Below, in pieces: positions 17,558 through 27,769 of a DNA stretch of 64,000 nucleotides. The first letter of the stretch is position 1. The number at the start of each line of letters is the position of its first letter. Origin of the DNA: Bacteroidales bacterium (GTDB lineage: Bacteria > Bacteroidota > Bacteroidia > Bacteroidales > JAIOZK01). The notes beneath the pieces were generated by a model. It had not been told where the DNA came from, ran no database searches, and saw only the letters and a list, made by a program, of their open reading frames with translations. The position numbers were made by a program, and so were the translations under genes. The stretch covers positions 62,001-126,000 of the forward strand of contig JAIOZK010000006.1 in the NCBI GenBank assembly GCA_021740625.1. The letters are read 5' to 3'.

Positions 17558-20500
17558 TTATCTCACCCTCACTCTCATCCCTTCCGAATGGCTGCCGAAT
17601 TCGGGCGCATACATGCATTGTATGCTGGTGATGCCATTGGAGAAGTCTCCCTCCTGGCTTGACATCAGCGGATATTCAAAAACATAGGTTCCTTTGGGAA
17701 GATAATCGATGAAAAAGTTCGTTGAAGCATCCCGGATGCTTTCGTAATAACCCAATCCACTCTGCCAGCGATAACCTGAAAGCACATTTACCGGCTCGAA
17801 TGCTGCAGCGCGCATATCTTTCAGGTGCACATACTCCATATCGCGATCCACGCGAATGATGATCCTGACCATTACCTTGTCCCCTACTGTCAAACTGCTT
17901 GCCTGATCAATGGGTTCAATTACGGGGCCCCTGTCTGTATTTTTTTCCAGGAAGAGGTCTTTCTCAATGCTGAGCGGACTTTCATGCGGGGTGATCTTGT
18001 CCAAATCTTCAAAATACTGCCAGTACAGGGCTCCCCAGGCAATATGATCATTGGGGTTGTTCACCTCCACCTTGCCCATATCCGCTTCGATCTCTTCTGC
18101 ATTCCAGGTCTTTTTAAAGTAACCTGTTCCTGCTTCAATATCTGTGCTTACATCTTTTTCAGGTTCAATCACATGGCCCCCAATTGAAATTTCAACCAGA
18201 TCATCATCAGCCAATAAATCTGTTCCCCTGAGCAACAAAGCATATATTGCTTTTGCCGTTGCTTTGGTCGTTTTCCAGTCCTGGGTTTGTTTTTGCTTCA
18301 GGAGCCATACTTTCATTTCCTCCACTGCCTTCTGATCATTGCTTACTTCTTCGAAAGCTTCAATCAGAAGAGCCTGCCTTTCAATGGGTGCCTGATACCA
18401 GTACCAGCCATTGTTTCTGCGCCAGTACATGCCCATCTCCTCAGAATGAAGGGATTTTTCTTTCAAAGAAGCAATAATGTTCGAAGGTGTGGATTTAAAA
18501 CCGAAACGGTTCAGGGCCAGGGCGATCATTCCCTGCATGTAAAGGTCTTTGTTGAGCCAGTATTTATCTGCCTGCCCTTTATAGTAATTGAATGCTTCCA
18601 GATTTTTGTTTCTGATCTTAAAATCATCCACCAGGTAACTGCGCATGTACAGATATTGTATCTGGAGATGACTGATGTGATCAGCTTGTAAATCCACTTC
18701 TTTTCTCTCCAGTTCTTTCAAATACTGATGTATTTGCCCGTCAAGGTACCGGAGGCCATTTTCTACCATACTGCCAAGCTGTATATTCTCATCAATATCA
18801 ATGACACCCAGGTGATTCAGATGGGCGAGTCCGGTGATGATATACTGTGTGATATAACGATTCTCCCGCATCCCCGTAAACCAGGGCCATGCGCCCGAAG
18901 AAAGTTGCATCAGTTGCAGCTTTTTTATTGCATGCTTCAACTCATACGACATTTTATTCAAATCGAACAGCAGAGCAATGCGCTTTTTCCGCTCAGTTTC
19001 ATTTTTAGCCTGCCGCACCCAGGGGGTCTCCTCCAGCAATACACTCTTTAATTCCTGGTTCTTTTCCAGATTGCTCAGCAACGCATCGGGTGAAAGATCC
19101 CGCCAGGCATCGAAAACCTGTTTTATCCGAGGGTTAGAATTGGCGATGAATGTTGCCAGACTGTTGGCATAATAGCGGCTGAAAACCTGTTCCGAACATT
19201 CATAAGGATATTCCATCAGGTAGGGAAGTGCCTGCACTGCGTACCATGCCGGATTGGAAGTGTATTCCAGTGTAAGCCAGTAGTTGTCCAGGGTTTTGCT
19301 TTCTCCGGATTTGATCAGTTTCTCGAAGCGAAAATCTTTGCTTTGTCCGGCCCTGACCGGCAAGGGCAGAGATTCAGTAACAAGCATCCGGTTTGGTAAA
19401 ACGGGTATGGCCATTTCTTCCCCATCGGAGAACTTATCGGTGTGGGCTTTGATTCGGTAAGTAATGGCTTCAAGGCCTTGGGGGATGACGATCCTCCAGC
19501 GAACAGAAGTGCTGGATTTTTCATCAAGTTCAAAAGGTATTTCTTCAGCTTCCACTTGCAAAAGATCGTTGATCTTTTGCATGCTCAGGGAATTGAAGAG
19601 TTCCAGCCTTGCCGTGCCCTGAAGTTTTTCATCCAGCAAACTGCTAATCTTTGCACTGAAATACATGGTATCTCCTTCACGGAAGTAACGCGGGGCATTG
19701 GGCATGAGCATCAATTGTTTCTGCGTAACAAGCTCTTTTTGCAACTGACCGGTTTTCAGGTCTTTGGTGTATGCCAGCCCCATGAACTTCCAGCGTGTAA
19801 GGGCATCCGGCATGTTAAATTTCAGAATGATTTCACCTTTTTCATTGGTCATCATATCAGGATAGAAGAAAACAGTTTCCCGGAAATCTTTCCTGATCTG
19901 CAGAGGCGGTGCGGATTCCTTTTTGTCCTGTTTTTCAGGAATAATATTTTCATCTTCCTGTTTTGTCGCAATCACCTCTGGCATCATCTCATCTTCCTGC
20001 ATGCCTGCACTTGCATCCCTCATCATCATGCTCTTTTGATAATGTACCGGAGCCCATCTGTGGAATCCAAACCAGTTCAAACGGTCATATTCCTGCCGTA
20101 TGATCCTGTCAGCAATTCCTGTTTCGGGGAAGTAACGGGAATGAGCTGCATAAAAATTGTTCCCTGATTGCCAACCCAGCCGGAAGGATTGTGAATGATA
20201 CAGATGAAAGCCCCAGTTGTGGCCCACAAATGCATCCAGGGAGGCATCGTACATGGAGGCCAGCATTTCTGCAGCTACTGCATCACCACCGGGCCCCGTG
20301 ATCTTTATTTTCCACTCCTCTTTTTCGCCTGGTTTGAGCTTATCGCGGAATGTTTCAAGCTGAACATCCAGTATTTTGTTTGAATACGGAACTGTGATCG
20401 TTTGTTCAGCCGAATAAAAACGGTTGAATTTTACGAATGCAATTCCAATCCCAAAATTTCCACGGTAATCCGGAAGGATATCTTCTGTGATCTTGGATTG

Positions 20501-23500
20501 TTCTTTGTCAAGATTCAACCATTGGCTGGAATGTTTGCCTTTCTTATATTTCAATTCATACAGTGCGTGTACGCCTTTTGCAGCAGAACCCGCCAGTATA
20601 TTCAGTTTCTCTCCCACCTCAGCATTTTCTTCCATGCTTTGAAACCAGATGATCTCATTCGCAGGCACATCATCGGAAACCGGTGAATAAAGGGTAAAAT
20701 ATTCTTTTACCTGCACATCCTGGCCGAAAGCATCCTTTGATTTCATTTCAAGCAGGTACATTCCTGTTTCCCAGTCCTGCATGTTTTCAAGTTTGATCTC
20801 AGCCTTCTTTCCGGTATAGAAACTTTTGTTGAGCAAAGCCTGTGAGCGAGCCCATGTGGCCGGATCATTTTCATTGTCAAACAGGTCGTGTGGGAAATCC
20901 CTGTAGAAATTCTCTTTTGCCATGACAAAAACATCAGGCCTTTGCCAGAGCCGTTTTCTGAAGATGCGCTCCGGTGGATTCAATTTGTAAATATTGATCT
21001 CTCCGCTGGCATCTATTTTTTCACCATTGGGATTTGTGGCATGAATCTGCAAGGATTTCGTTTTTTCGCGATTCACGTTTTCATTCAGCTTAGTTTTCAG
21101 GATCAGGGCTTTTTCTCCTACCGAAAGGGAAGTGCTACCCGAACGTGTTTCCCCGTTGATGTCGGTCACATCAGCATAAACCGTGAAGGTAAAAACCGGC
21201 TCATAAGCAGTTTTAATGCTCAGATCAGGCAGGGCTGTAAAATCAATCTCAAACAAGCCTTGATCATTGGTTTGTGTGTATCCATTGATGATCTCTGTTT
21301 CTGCCCCGCCAAAAGGCGGCAATCCCCACCACCATCGCCAGTACGGCATTCTTACATTCCGCACCACGCGGTATTTAACAACTGCATCATCCACAGGATT
21401 TCCGGCATAGGCTTTCGCTTCACCTGTAATGCTGAGCTTTTCATTTAATTTATAGGTTCCACTTACGGGATTGAAAGTCACTTTGAACCTGGGCCGTTTG
21501 TACTCCTCAACATTGAACCAGTTTGTCCCGCTTTCATTCTTTATGCTCATCTGGCCGGTCAGAACACCTGTTGGCGTAGTAAAACTTCCGTGAAACGAAC
21601 CATATTCGTTGCTTTTCAGTTTGAGGCTGGAGATCTCCTGCTTGTTCACATCATAAAAAGTGACTTCCGTATTCTCACCTGGCATTATCTCATATTTATC
21701 ATCATCCTGTTTTTCCAGCATGATGCCCTTGAAATACAAGGTTTGCCCGGGTCTGTATATGGCACGATCGGTAAAAAAGAAAGTCCTGGTTTGAGGTTCA
21801 TCTTTTCCCCTCTCAGGATATGCATAAAATACTTCATTGCTCTGAAGCGTATCCTTTTTATGGATCAGTTGAATGGAAAAATTCCGGTCTACATTTGTCC
21901 GCCTGACGAGCAGGTATCCCTGCTTATCACTTTCCAGGTCTATGAAATCTTTATGCACGTATTTGCTTGTCCTATAATCATACTCCTGCTTGTACACTCT
22001 GCACTGTATATCTTTGAGCGCTTCTCCAGAATTACGGTTGAGGACAAAAAATTCATAATCACCATTTCCTTTGCGATTGCTGATGTATGATAGATCTGAA
22101 ACCATGATGGTTCCCAGGGCATCGGGAATCTGATCCTCATCTGCTAACCCTTCATGTCCGATCAGGAAAACATAAAACCCGGGTTCCAGAGGCGGTAGGA
22201 CTACCTGGGCTGAATGAGTCTGGAAATCACCTTTGTTTATCAGTTCAAATGATTTTTGTGCATAATTTTTATAATTCAGATATGCTTTGATAAGCTTTTC
22301 CGACCTGTTGTTCCTTTGCAGTTCCCGGTGTGCTTCGTAATTGGTTTTGATAAAACGGATGTTTGCCCTTTCCGTATTCCTGAATGAAAGCAGGGCCAGG
22401 ATGGGTTTTCCGGGCAGTTCCACACCAGCGGTACTCAGGGAAAGTCGTGTTTGTTCAATCCTGGATTTTACCACTTTGCAATTGTTGGCCCCGATAGAAG
22501 CAGAAAAAGATCCAATGGCTTCATCACATAAATCAACCGCTTTCTTTAGTTCCCACTGATACTGGGGTGCTTCATGCGGATCATATTGATTCCCCAATTT
22601 TTCATGCAGCAGGGCCATCTGGTATGTTACCCTTGTGCTGATAGCATGATCTGAATAATTGCTTTTTAAATGCTGCAAGGCTTCCAGGTAAGCTTGATCG
22701 GGTTGGGCAATACCAACAATATTTTCATGGACGAATGCAAGTCTGTGCAAGTCTATATCCACAAGGGCATCAGGATTATCATCCTGCAAATGGAATGCGA
22801 TGAGTTCCTGCAGGATCAATATTGCTTTATATTTCAGCGCAGAAGTATCCTGGCTTTTGAGTTTCATTTTGATAAATTTTTCAGCCGGATCAAAATATTG
22901 CACATCATTGACCTGGAATACAAAAGCGGGCCTGGTCAGTTCGTTGTCATCATGCATGAAAAATTCGAGGGCACGGTGTGCCAGAAAATCATACAGTGTC
23001 GGTCTGAAAACTTCACTATTCTCAGCTTGCAAAAGAATACTCGTGAATTTTTCAATGGAAAGTTTTTTCAATTCATCTGAATTCTCCAGGGAAGCCAAAA
23101 AGTGATCCTTTATCTTTTCCATGATGTGTCTGAGATCCCAGGTTTCTATGTCCGCTTCATCCACTTCACTAACCTGGCTGCGTTCCATGAATTTATAACG
23201 GTTCTGCTGATAGTAATCCCAGTATATGCTGGCCAGTATGGAATGCAATATGGATGTCTCGGGGAAAGCGGTATATTCAATTTCATTTCCCAAATCCCCA
23301 ATGATCTTATTGAGATATTCTTCCTCATAATCGCTCAGGATCTTCATTTTAAAAAGAACGGCTTTGATATACATGGGCGGGTTGTGTTCGTCCCTGGCCA
23401 TATTGTAGATTTTTTCCACTTTTTCAGCAGCGGATTTTGGCAATCCTTTATCAATTAATTTCTCTGCTTCATTCCAGAGCTTTTCGTATTTGAGGGTGTC

Positions 23501-23617
23501 ATACGCACCTTTTTGCTGGTTTGGATTTGTCATGATTTTAGGCTTGTTACCGGAAAAAGCCGCCAGCATTGTGGCGAGCGCAACGGCGATTGTGATCAAT
23601 AGGATATTCCTTTTCAT
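17558..23617 (-). CDS. Bacterial alpha-2-macroglobulin family protein with thioester motif
   Basis: Very large exported protein, 2019 residues from the preferred start MKRNILLITIAVALATML; a signal peptide is clear but no lipobox cysteine follows, unlike many bacterial A2M lipoproteins. The middle contains the MG2 macroglobulin strand set (FFFTDRAIYRPGQTLYFKG) and the A2M region with WRIVIPQGLEAITYRIKA. The thioester motif is present as YPYECSEQVFSRYY with the cysteine at about residue 1474, so covalent trapping of proteases is feasible. The later region forms the thioester-domain helical toroid. No pbpC gene, its frequent partner, lies alongside. Upstream is a divergent ECF sigma gene. Confidence 0.9.
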   Translation of the reverse strand: MKRNILLITIAVALATMLAAFSGNKPKIMTNPNQQKGAYDTLKYEKLWNEAEKLIDKGLPKSAAEKVEKIYNMARDEHNPPMYIKAVLFKMKILSDYEEEYLNKIIGDLGNEIEYTAFPETSILHSILASIYWDYYQQNRYKFMERSQVSEVDEADIETWDLRHIMEKIKDHFLASLENSDELKKLSIEKFTSILLQAENSEVFRPTLYDFLAHRALEFFMHDDNELTRPAFVFQVNDVQYFDPAEKFIKMKLKSQDTSALKYKAILILQELIAFHLQDDNPDALVDIDLHRLAFVHENIVGIAQPDQAYLEALQHLKSNYSDHAISTRVTYQMALLHEKLGNQYDPHEAPQYQWELKKAVDLCDEAIGSFSASIGANNCKVVKSRIEQTRLSLSTAGVELPGKPILALLSFRNTERANIRFIKTNYEAHRELQRNNRSEKLIKAYLNYKNYAQKSFELINKGDFQTHSAQVVLPPLEPGFYVFLIGHEGLADEDQIPDALGTIMVSDLSYISNRKGNGDYEFFVLNRNSGEALKDIQCRVYKQEYDYRTSKYVHKDFIDLESDKQGYLLVRRTNVDRNFSIQLIHKKDTLQSNEVFYAYPERGKDEPQTRTFFFTDRAIYRPGQTLYFKGIMLEKQDDDKYEIMPGENTEVTFYDVNKQEISSLKLKSNEYGSFHGSFTTPTGVLTGQMSIKNESGTNWFNVEEYKRPRFKVTFNPVSGTYKLNEKLSITGEAKAYAGNPVDDAVVKYRVVRNVRMPYWRWWWGLPPFGGAETEIINGYTQTNDQGLFEIDFTALPDLSIKTAYEPVFTFTVYADVTDINGETRSGSTSLSVGEKALILKTKLNENVNREKTKSLQIHATNPNGEKIDASGEINIYKLNPPERIFRKRLWQRPDVFVMAKENFYRDFPHDLFDNENDPATWARSQALLNKSFYTGKKAEIKLENMQDWETGMYLLEMKSKDAFGQDVQVKEYFTLYSPVSDDVPANEIIWFQSMEENAEVGEKLNILAGSAAKGVHALYELKYKKGKHSSQWLNLDKEQSKITEDILPDYRGNFGIGIAFVKFNRFYSAEQTITVPYSNKILDVQLETFRDKLKPGEKEEWKIKITGPGGDAVAAEMLASMYDASLDAFVGHNWGFHLYHSQSFRLGWQSGNNFYAAHSRYFPETGIADRIIRQEYDRLNWFGFHRWAPVHYQKSMMMRDASAGMQEDEMMPEVIATKQEDENIIPEKQDKKESAPPLQIRKDFRETVFFYPDMMTNEKGEIILKFNMPDALTRWKFMGLAYTKDLKTGQLQKELVTQKQLMLMPNAPRYFREGDTMYFSAKISSLLDEKLQGTARLELFNSLSMQKINDLLQVEAEEIPFELDEKSSTSVRWRIVIPQGLEAITYRIKAHTDKFSDGEEMAIPVLPNRMLVTESLPLPVRAGQSKDFRFEKLIKSGESKTLDNYWLTLEYTSNPAWYAVQALPYLMEYPYECSEQVFSRYYANSLATFIANSNPRIKQVFDAWRDLSPDALLSNLEKNQELKSVLLEETPWVRQAKNETERKKRIALLFDLNKMSYELKHAIKKLQLMQLSSGAWPWFTGMRENRYITQYIITGLAHLNHLGVIDIDENIQLGSMVENGLRYLDGQIHQYLKELERKEVDLQADHISHLQIQYLYMRSYLVDDFKIRNKNLEAFNYYKGQADKYWLNKDLYMQGMIALALNRFGFKSTPSNIIASLKEKSLHSEEMGMYWRRNNGWYWYQAPIERQALLIEAFEEVSNDQKAVEEMKVWLLKQKQTQDWKTTKATAKAIYALLLRGTDLLADDDLVEISIGGHVIEPEKDVSTDIEAGTGYFKKTWNAEEIEADMGKVEVNNPNDHIAWGALYWQYFEDLDKITPHESPLSIEKDLFLEKNTDRGPVIEPIDQASSLTVGDKVMVRIIIRVDRDMEYVHLKDMRAAAFEPVNVLSGYRWQSGLGYYESIRDASTNFFIDYLPKGTYVFEYPLMSSQEGDFSNGITSIQCMYAPEFGSHSEGMRVRVR

Positions 23618-23801
23618 ATGAAAATATTTATGGTACAATTTAATGATTCTTTTTGAAACTAAGGAAGGTGCTGTATTCAGCCAATCCCTGAAAATTCTTT
23701 AATTTCATGCAACCAAATTGCAAAATTTGTGCCCTTTGAATCGTAAGCCTTATAAATATTGGCCAATCGAAATTCTAAGCGGACATAGTAAGGAAAGTAA
23801 A

Positions 23802-24320
23802 TTGTCGGAAGAACAATTGATCGAAGGTTGCTGCAAAAACAGGCGCAAATACCAGCGGCTTTTGTACGAGCGGTATTGTGATGCTATGTTTACAATTGCT
23901 TTCCGCATCGTGAAAGATATGGATGTGGCCAATGATGTATTGCAAGAAGCTTTTGTACAGGTGTTCAGGGATATCAAACAGTTCCGGAGGGATTCAACCC
24001 TTGGTGCATGGATCAAGACCATCGTGGTACGCAATGCCATCAAGAAACTAAAAACGGAAGAAAGCTTTCTTCCTATTGACCAGCATACCAACGGTGATAT
24101 CATTAGCTGGCCGGACGAAATGCGGGGAGAAGACCTCGAAAAAGCCATCTTGTCGCTGCCTGCAGGTTACAGAACGATTTTTTTGCTCATAGAAGTGGAA
24201 GGATATAAACACAAAGAAGTAGCCGGAATGCTGAATATTTCTGAGGGTACTTCCAAATCACAATTGTATCATGCAAAAAAGCAATTGCAACAAATACTGA
24301 AGGATTTTACCGAAAGATGA
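23802..24320 (+). CDS. RNA polymerase sigma-70 factor, ECF subfamily
   Basis: 172 residues when started at the TTG of 23802, which gives the classic ECF opening SEEQLIEGCCKNRRKYQRLLYERY. No ATG exists that would keep region 2 intact; other non-ATG starts back to 23718 cannot be excluded. Region 2 includes DMDVANDVLQEAFVQVFRDI, region 4 is LPAGYRTIFLLIEVEGYKHKEVA with helix-turn-helix ISEGTSKSQLYHAKKQL. It directs RNA polymerase to a small regulon, held in check by the protein encoded by the overlapping next gene. The tandem target is often the operon itself and outer-membrane proteins. Confidence 0.88.
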   Translation: MSEEQLIEGCCKNRRKYQRLLYERYCDAMFTIAFRIVKDMDVANDVLQEAFVQVFRDIKQFRRDSTLGAWIKTIVVRNAIKKLKTEESFLPIDQHTNGDIISWPDEMRGEDLEKAILSLPAGYRTIFLLIEVEGYKHKEVAGMLNISEGTSKSQLYHAKKQLQQILKDFTER

Positions 24321-25723
24321 TCGAGAAAAACCGTGACATATTAATAAATGCATTGTACGGCCTGCCCCGCAGGAAAGCAGGGGAAAAGGGATGGGAAAAA
24401 GTTTCCGGTTCCCTGGATCATCTTGACAGCAAAGATTTTCTTGCGAAAAACATCTCATCACTGCCCAGATACAAAGCTCCGGCAAATGCATGGAAATCTA
24501 TAGAGAAAGCCCTGCCATCATCATTTTTTGCGGGGCCAGTGGGATCCTTGATCAAAGCAGGCTCTGCAATCTTTATCGGAGCCGCTCTGATCACTGCCCT
24601 GATATTTCTCCTACCGGATCAGGATGATAACCATCTGGTCTCTCGAGAAACAGGAAAAAGATCCAACACCAAAGCAATTGATAAAAGCAATGCTGATCGA
24701 AGTGAAAAAACGGTCATGCCCAATATAAAATCTGGAAAGAGAGCTAATGCAGCAGAGGAAATAAAGAAACCCGTTTATCCCATGGAAAGTTTAACATCTT
24801 CCACATCCATGGAGAAAGACCGGGATATCAATATGCATGCAAATGCAAAACCCATTCCGGTTGAACAATTCAGAGCCCTGCATCTGCATGCATTAACAAG
24901 AAAATCAAACCACATTTCCCAATTGCAAAATGCAGGAAAGAGAAACCAGTCCCTGACAGCGTTGACTTTTCAGGAGAGAAACAATCATGAAAGGCCTGAA
25001 ATAAATTATGACTATTTTCAGCCAAAAAATCATTTTGACCTGTCACTGGGCGCTTTTTATTCCCTGATCAACTTCCAGCGTATACAGGTACAAAACATGG
25101 AAGTTCCCGAATCGGTTTCCTCTTTTGGGATGGACCTGATGCTTGAAAGCCGAAACTTCTACCTGAAAACAGGGCTCGCATATCTGTCTTGGAAAGAAAA
25201 AGCCAAATACACTTTTGAATACAGGCAGCATGAACTGATATACACCTACAACTACGTCGATTCGGCTCATATCAATCCGGGTTCGGGCAGCATTGATTAT
25301 TTCACGACCAAACGGGAAGTATTTGATTCATTGGAACATTTTTCACCCGGTCAGATAAGATATCAATACCGGGTATTGCAGGTCCCGTTGATCGCAGGAT
25401 ACAAAGTCCTGGAAAACCAGAAGCTGAGCTTTGCCTTACAGGCAGGAATCGGTGCTGATTTCAGGATTGGCGGCAGGGAATACCTTCCTGTATTCAACAA
25501 AGAAGATGCAAGGGTGATCGATGTGGTGAATTACCTGGATTACAGGTTCAACATAAACTGGAGAATGATCGGAGGACTGAGTGTCCGGTACAGGATTTCC
25601 GACCGCTTATCTTTTTACCTGGAACCTACTTATCACCAATATCTCAAATCGATTTATCAAAACAGCGGATTGAAAAATGTGTCCTATATAGAATTCAAGG
25701 GCGGGATCATTTATAAATTTTAG
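24317..25723 (+). CDS. Putative anti-sigma factor fused to outer-membrane beta-barrel-like domain
   Basis: 468 residues; its ATG overlaps the sigma stop codon (ATGA), which implies translational coupling. The N-terminus (1-70) is short, basic and cytosolic in style, with two repeats of a K-A-W/G-W motif (GEKGWEKVSGSLDHLD, PANAWKSIEKALP). A single transmembrane helix follows at about 75-95 (SLIKAGSAIFIGAALITALIFLL region). After a long low-complexity periplasmic linker, residues about 235-468 show alternating strands like PorT/OmpA-type barrels (FDLSLGAFYSLINF, LIAGYKVLENQKLSFALQAGIGADF, final YIEFKGGIIYKF). Such sigma partners are common in Bacteroidota. Binding to the sigma factor is inferred from overlap. 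Confidence 0.7.
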   Translation: MIEKNRDILINALYGLPRRKAGEKGWEKVSGSLDHLDSKDFLAKNISSLPRYKAPANAWKSIEKALPSSFFAGPVGSLIKAGSAIFIGAALITALIFLLPDQDDNHLVSRETGKRSNTKAIDKSNADRSEKTVMPNIKSGKRANAAEEIKKPVYPMESLTSSTSMEKDRDINMHANAKPIPVEQFRALHLHALTRKSNHISQLQNAGKRNQSLTALTFQERNNHERPEINYDYFQPKNHFDLSLGAFYSLINFQRIQVQNMEVPESVSSFGMDLMLESRNFYLKTGLAYLSWKEKAKYTFEYRQHELIYTYNYVDSAHINPGSGSIDYFTTKREVFDSLEHFSPGQIRYQYRVLQVPLIAGYKVLENQKLSFALQAGIGADFRIGGREYLPVFNKEDARVIDVVNYLDYRFNINWRMIGGLSVRYRISDRLSFYLEPTYHQYLKSIYQNSGLKNVSYIEFKGGIIYKF

Positions 25724-25784
25724 GCCGTATGCAACCAAACAATCAGATGATCCCCCTTTAAAGAAAACTTTAATACTTTATGTC

Positions 25785-27539
25785 ATGAGAAAAAAGCTTG
25801 TACTACTGTTATCATTCCTTTTATCAGGATTTTTCGCACTGCAGGCCCAAGATTACATCCCGGTTAGCGGGTATGTTACCGATGAAAACACGGGAGATCC
25901 TGTGGCAGGCCAGCTTGTTAGCATTGATGCCGACAGCGCCTATGCCTCTGATGTTTTAACCAATGAAGCCGGTTTTTATACCGACACCGTTCCTGTGGGC
26001 AACGGCTTGAACTTTATTTACATTTATACCCTTGACAATTGCAGCTATCTGTATCACGATACCACCATCAACAATCCGCAACCCGGTGTTCCGGTCTTTG
26101 CTGATTTTGAGATCTGTGATGATACCACAGCAAGTTGCCAGGCTGATTTCACCTATTATGCCGATAGCACCGACCCCCATCTGATCTATTTTGTTGATTT
26201 GAGTACTCCTTCCGACAGTATTTTTGACTGGTACTGGGAATTTGGCGATGGTACATCCTCAAATGAGCAAAACCCCAGTCATCAATTCGGTGATGCCGGC
26301 ACCTACCAGGTTTGTCTGAGCATCAATAATGCCCTCGGTGCCTGCATGGATACCTATTGTATGGATATTGTCATCGGCAACCCTGCCGGATGCCAGGCTG
26401 CCTTCAGCCATGCCGCCGACAGCACCGATCCCTATACCATAAACTTCTTCGACCAGAGTACACCGCCCAATCAGATTTCCTCCTGGTCGTGGAATTTCGG
26501 CGACGGCAATACTTCCGGTGAACAAAATCCTGTTCATACCTATGTGGATGAAGGAACGTATAATGTGTGCCTTACCATAACCGCATTGTCCAACGAGGAT
26601 TCATGTATCAGTGTTTATTGCGATGATATTGCCATACAGGTATTGCCCTCTTATTATATGGGTGGGAATACATTTGCAGGCATTTACCAGCTCGATGATG
26701 GATTCGCCTATGCATATCATTATGAAAATGGCGCATACAATGAGGTGTATTCCCAGGTGATGGATTCTCTGGGCTATTATTTATTCAATCCTTTTGCAGG
26801 TGATTATTATGTAAAAGCCGAGCCCACACCCAATTCAGCATATTACAATGCCTTCATGCCGACTTATTATGGAGATGCCATACACTGGGAAGATGCGGAA
26901 ATGATCAGCCTGAACCAGAATCTGTTCAATGCAGACATCAACCTGGTTGAAATGGCTGTGACCATTCCCGGAACAGGCATCATCAGCGGGCATATTTTCC
27001 ACCAGGACGATAAGCGTGATGATAACCCGGCTACGGATATACAGATCATGCTGGCCAACGAAGCCGGAGATTATGCGGGGATTATTTTCTCTGATGAAGA
27101 GGGTTACTTTGAATTCGATGCCTTGCCCAACGGAACGTATACGCTATATGCTGAAGTGATGGGCAAATCCATCGTTCCCAAAAACTTCAGCCTGAGCGGA
27201 GAAAACCAGCATGTGGATGATGTGGTGATGGTAATCGGCGAATCCAATATTGTTTTTGGCATCAATGAAATCAATTCAAGATTTGTGGATAATATCAGTG
27301 ATATCTATCCCAATCCAGTTTCAAATACCCTGAACATTGATGTTGAAATGAAGGAAGCCTCCAGGCTGGAGTTCAACATCATCAGCCTGACAGGACAATA
27401 TATGCAAAAGAGGAATTTTGAACTCTATCAATCCGAAAGTATTGATCTGAATACAAGCAGTCTGAAAGCGGGTATGTACCTGCTGGAGATCATTACAGAA
27501 GATGATTTTAAGATCAGCAAACGTTTTGTGAAATACTAA
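25785..27539 (+). CDS. T9SS cargo protein with two PKD domains
   Basis: 584-residue secreted or cell-surface protein. Signal peptide MRKKLVLLLSFLLSGFFALQAQ; then a carboxypeptidase-regulatory-like beta domain (PVSGYVTDENTGDPVAGQ), two PKD domains at about 118-200 and 203-285 recognised by FGDGTSSNEQNPSHQF and FGDGNTSGEQNPVHTY, a SdrD/Cna-B-like segment (ISGHIFHQDDKRDDNPATD) and a C-terminal type A sorting domain starting ISDIYPNPVSNTLNI and ending KRFVKY. The sorting domain sends the protein through the type IX secretion system. No enzymatic domain is seen; adhesion or matrix roles are likely. It follows the sigma/anti-sigma pair, whose regulon it may belong to. Confidence 0.88.
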   Translation: MRKKLVLLLSFLLSGFFALQAQDYIPVSGYVTDENTGDPVAGQLVSIDADSAYASDVLTNEAGFYTDTVPVGNGLNFIYIYTLDNCSYLYHDTTINNPQPGVPVFADFEICDDTTASCQADFTYYADSTDPHLIYFVDLSTPSDSIFDWYWEFGDGTSSNEQNPSHQFGDAGTYQVCLSINNALGACMDTYCMDIVIGNPAGCQAAFSHAADSTDPYTINFFDQSTPPNQISSWSWNFGDGNTSGEQNPVHTYVDEGTYNVCLTITALSNEDSCISVYCDDIAIQVLPSYYMGGNTFAGIYQLDDGFAYAYHYENGAYNEVYSQVMDSLGYYLFNPFAGDYYVKAEPTPNSAYYNAFMPTYYGDAIHWEDAEMISLNQNLFNADINLVEMAVTIPGTGIISGHIFHQDDKRDDNPATDIQIMLANEAGDYAGIIFSDEEGYFEFDALPNGTYTLYAEVMGKSIVPKNFSLSGENQHVDDVVMVIGESNIVFGINEINSRFVDNISDIYPNPVSNTLNIDVEMKEASRLEFNIISLTGQYMQKRNFELYQSESIDLNTSSLKAGMYLLEIITEDDFKISKRFVKY

Positions 27540-27560
27540 TGCTTATTTGCTAATGCAAAG

Positions 27561-27594
27561 GCCTGTCCTTGCTTTGAGGGCGGGCTTTTTTTTT
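27561..27594 (+). terminator. Intrinsic terminator after the PKD protein gene
   Basis: GCCTGTCC, a 9-base loop and GGGCGGGC form an 8-bp stem with two G-T pairs, followed by nine Ts. It begins 22 bases after the stop codon. The following 27595-27769 stretch is non-coding. Confidence 0.7.
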
Positions 27595-27769
27595 GCCACG
27601 AAGTCACCAGGGCACAAAGAACACACAAAGCAAGACATCAATACTTGCTGGATATTTATTCGGAAACAATAAAAAAATAAGAAGTAACGTTAATTACCCC
27701 AACAACCAAAAACCAAATTATCGCACATAGACTTTTTACGCTTTAATCGTAAACCAAAATTCTAAAGCT

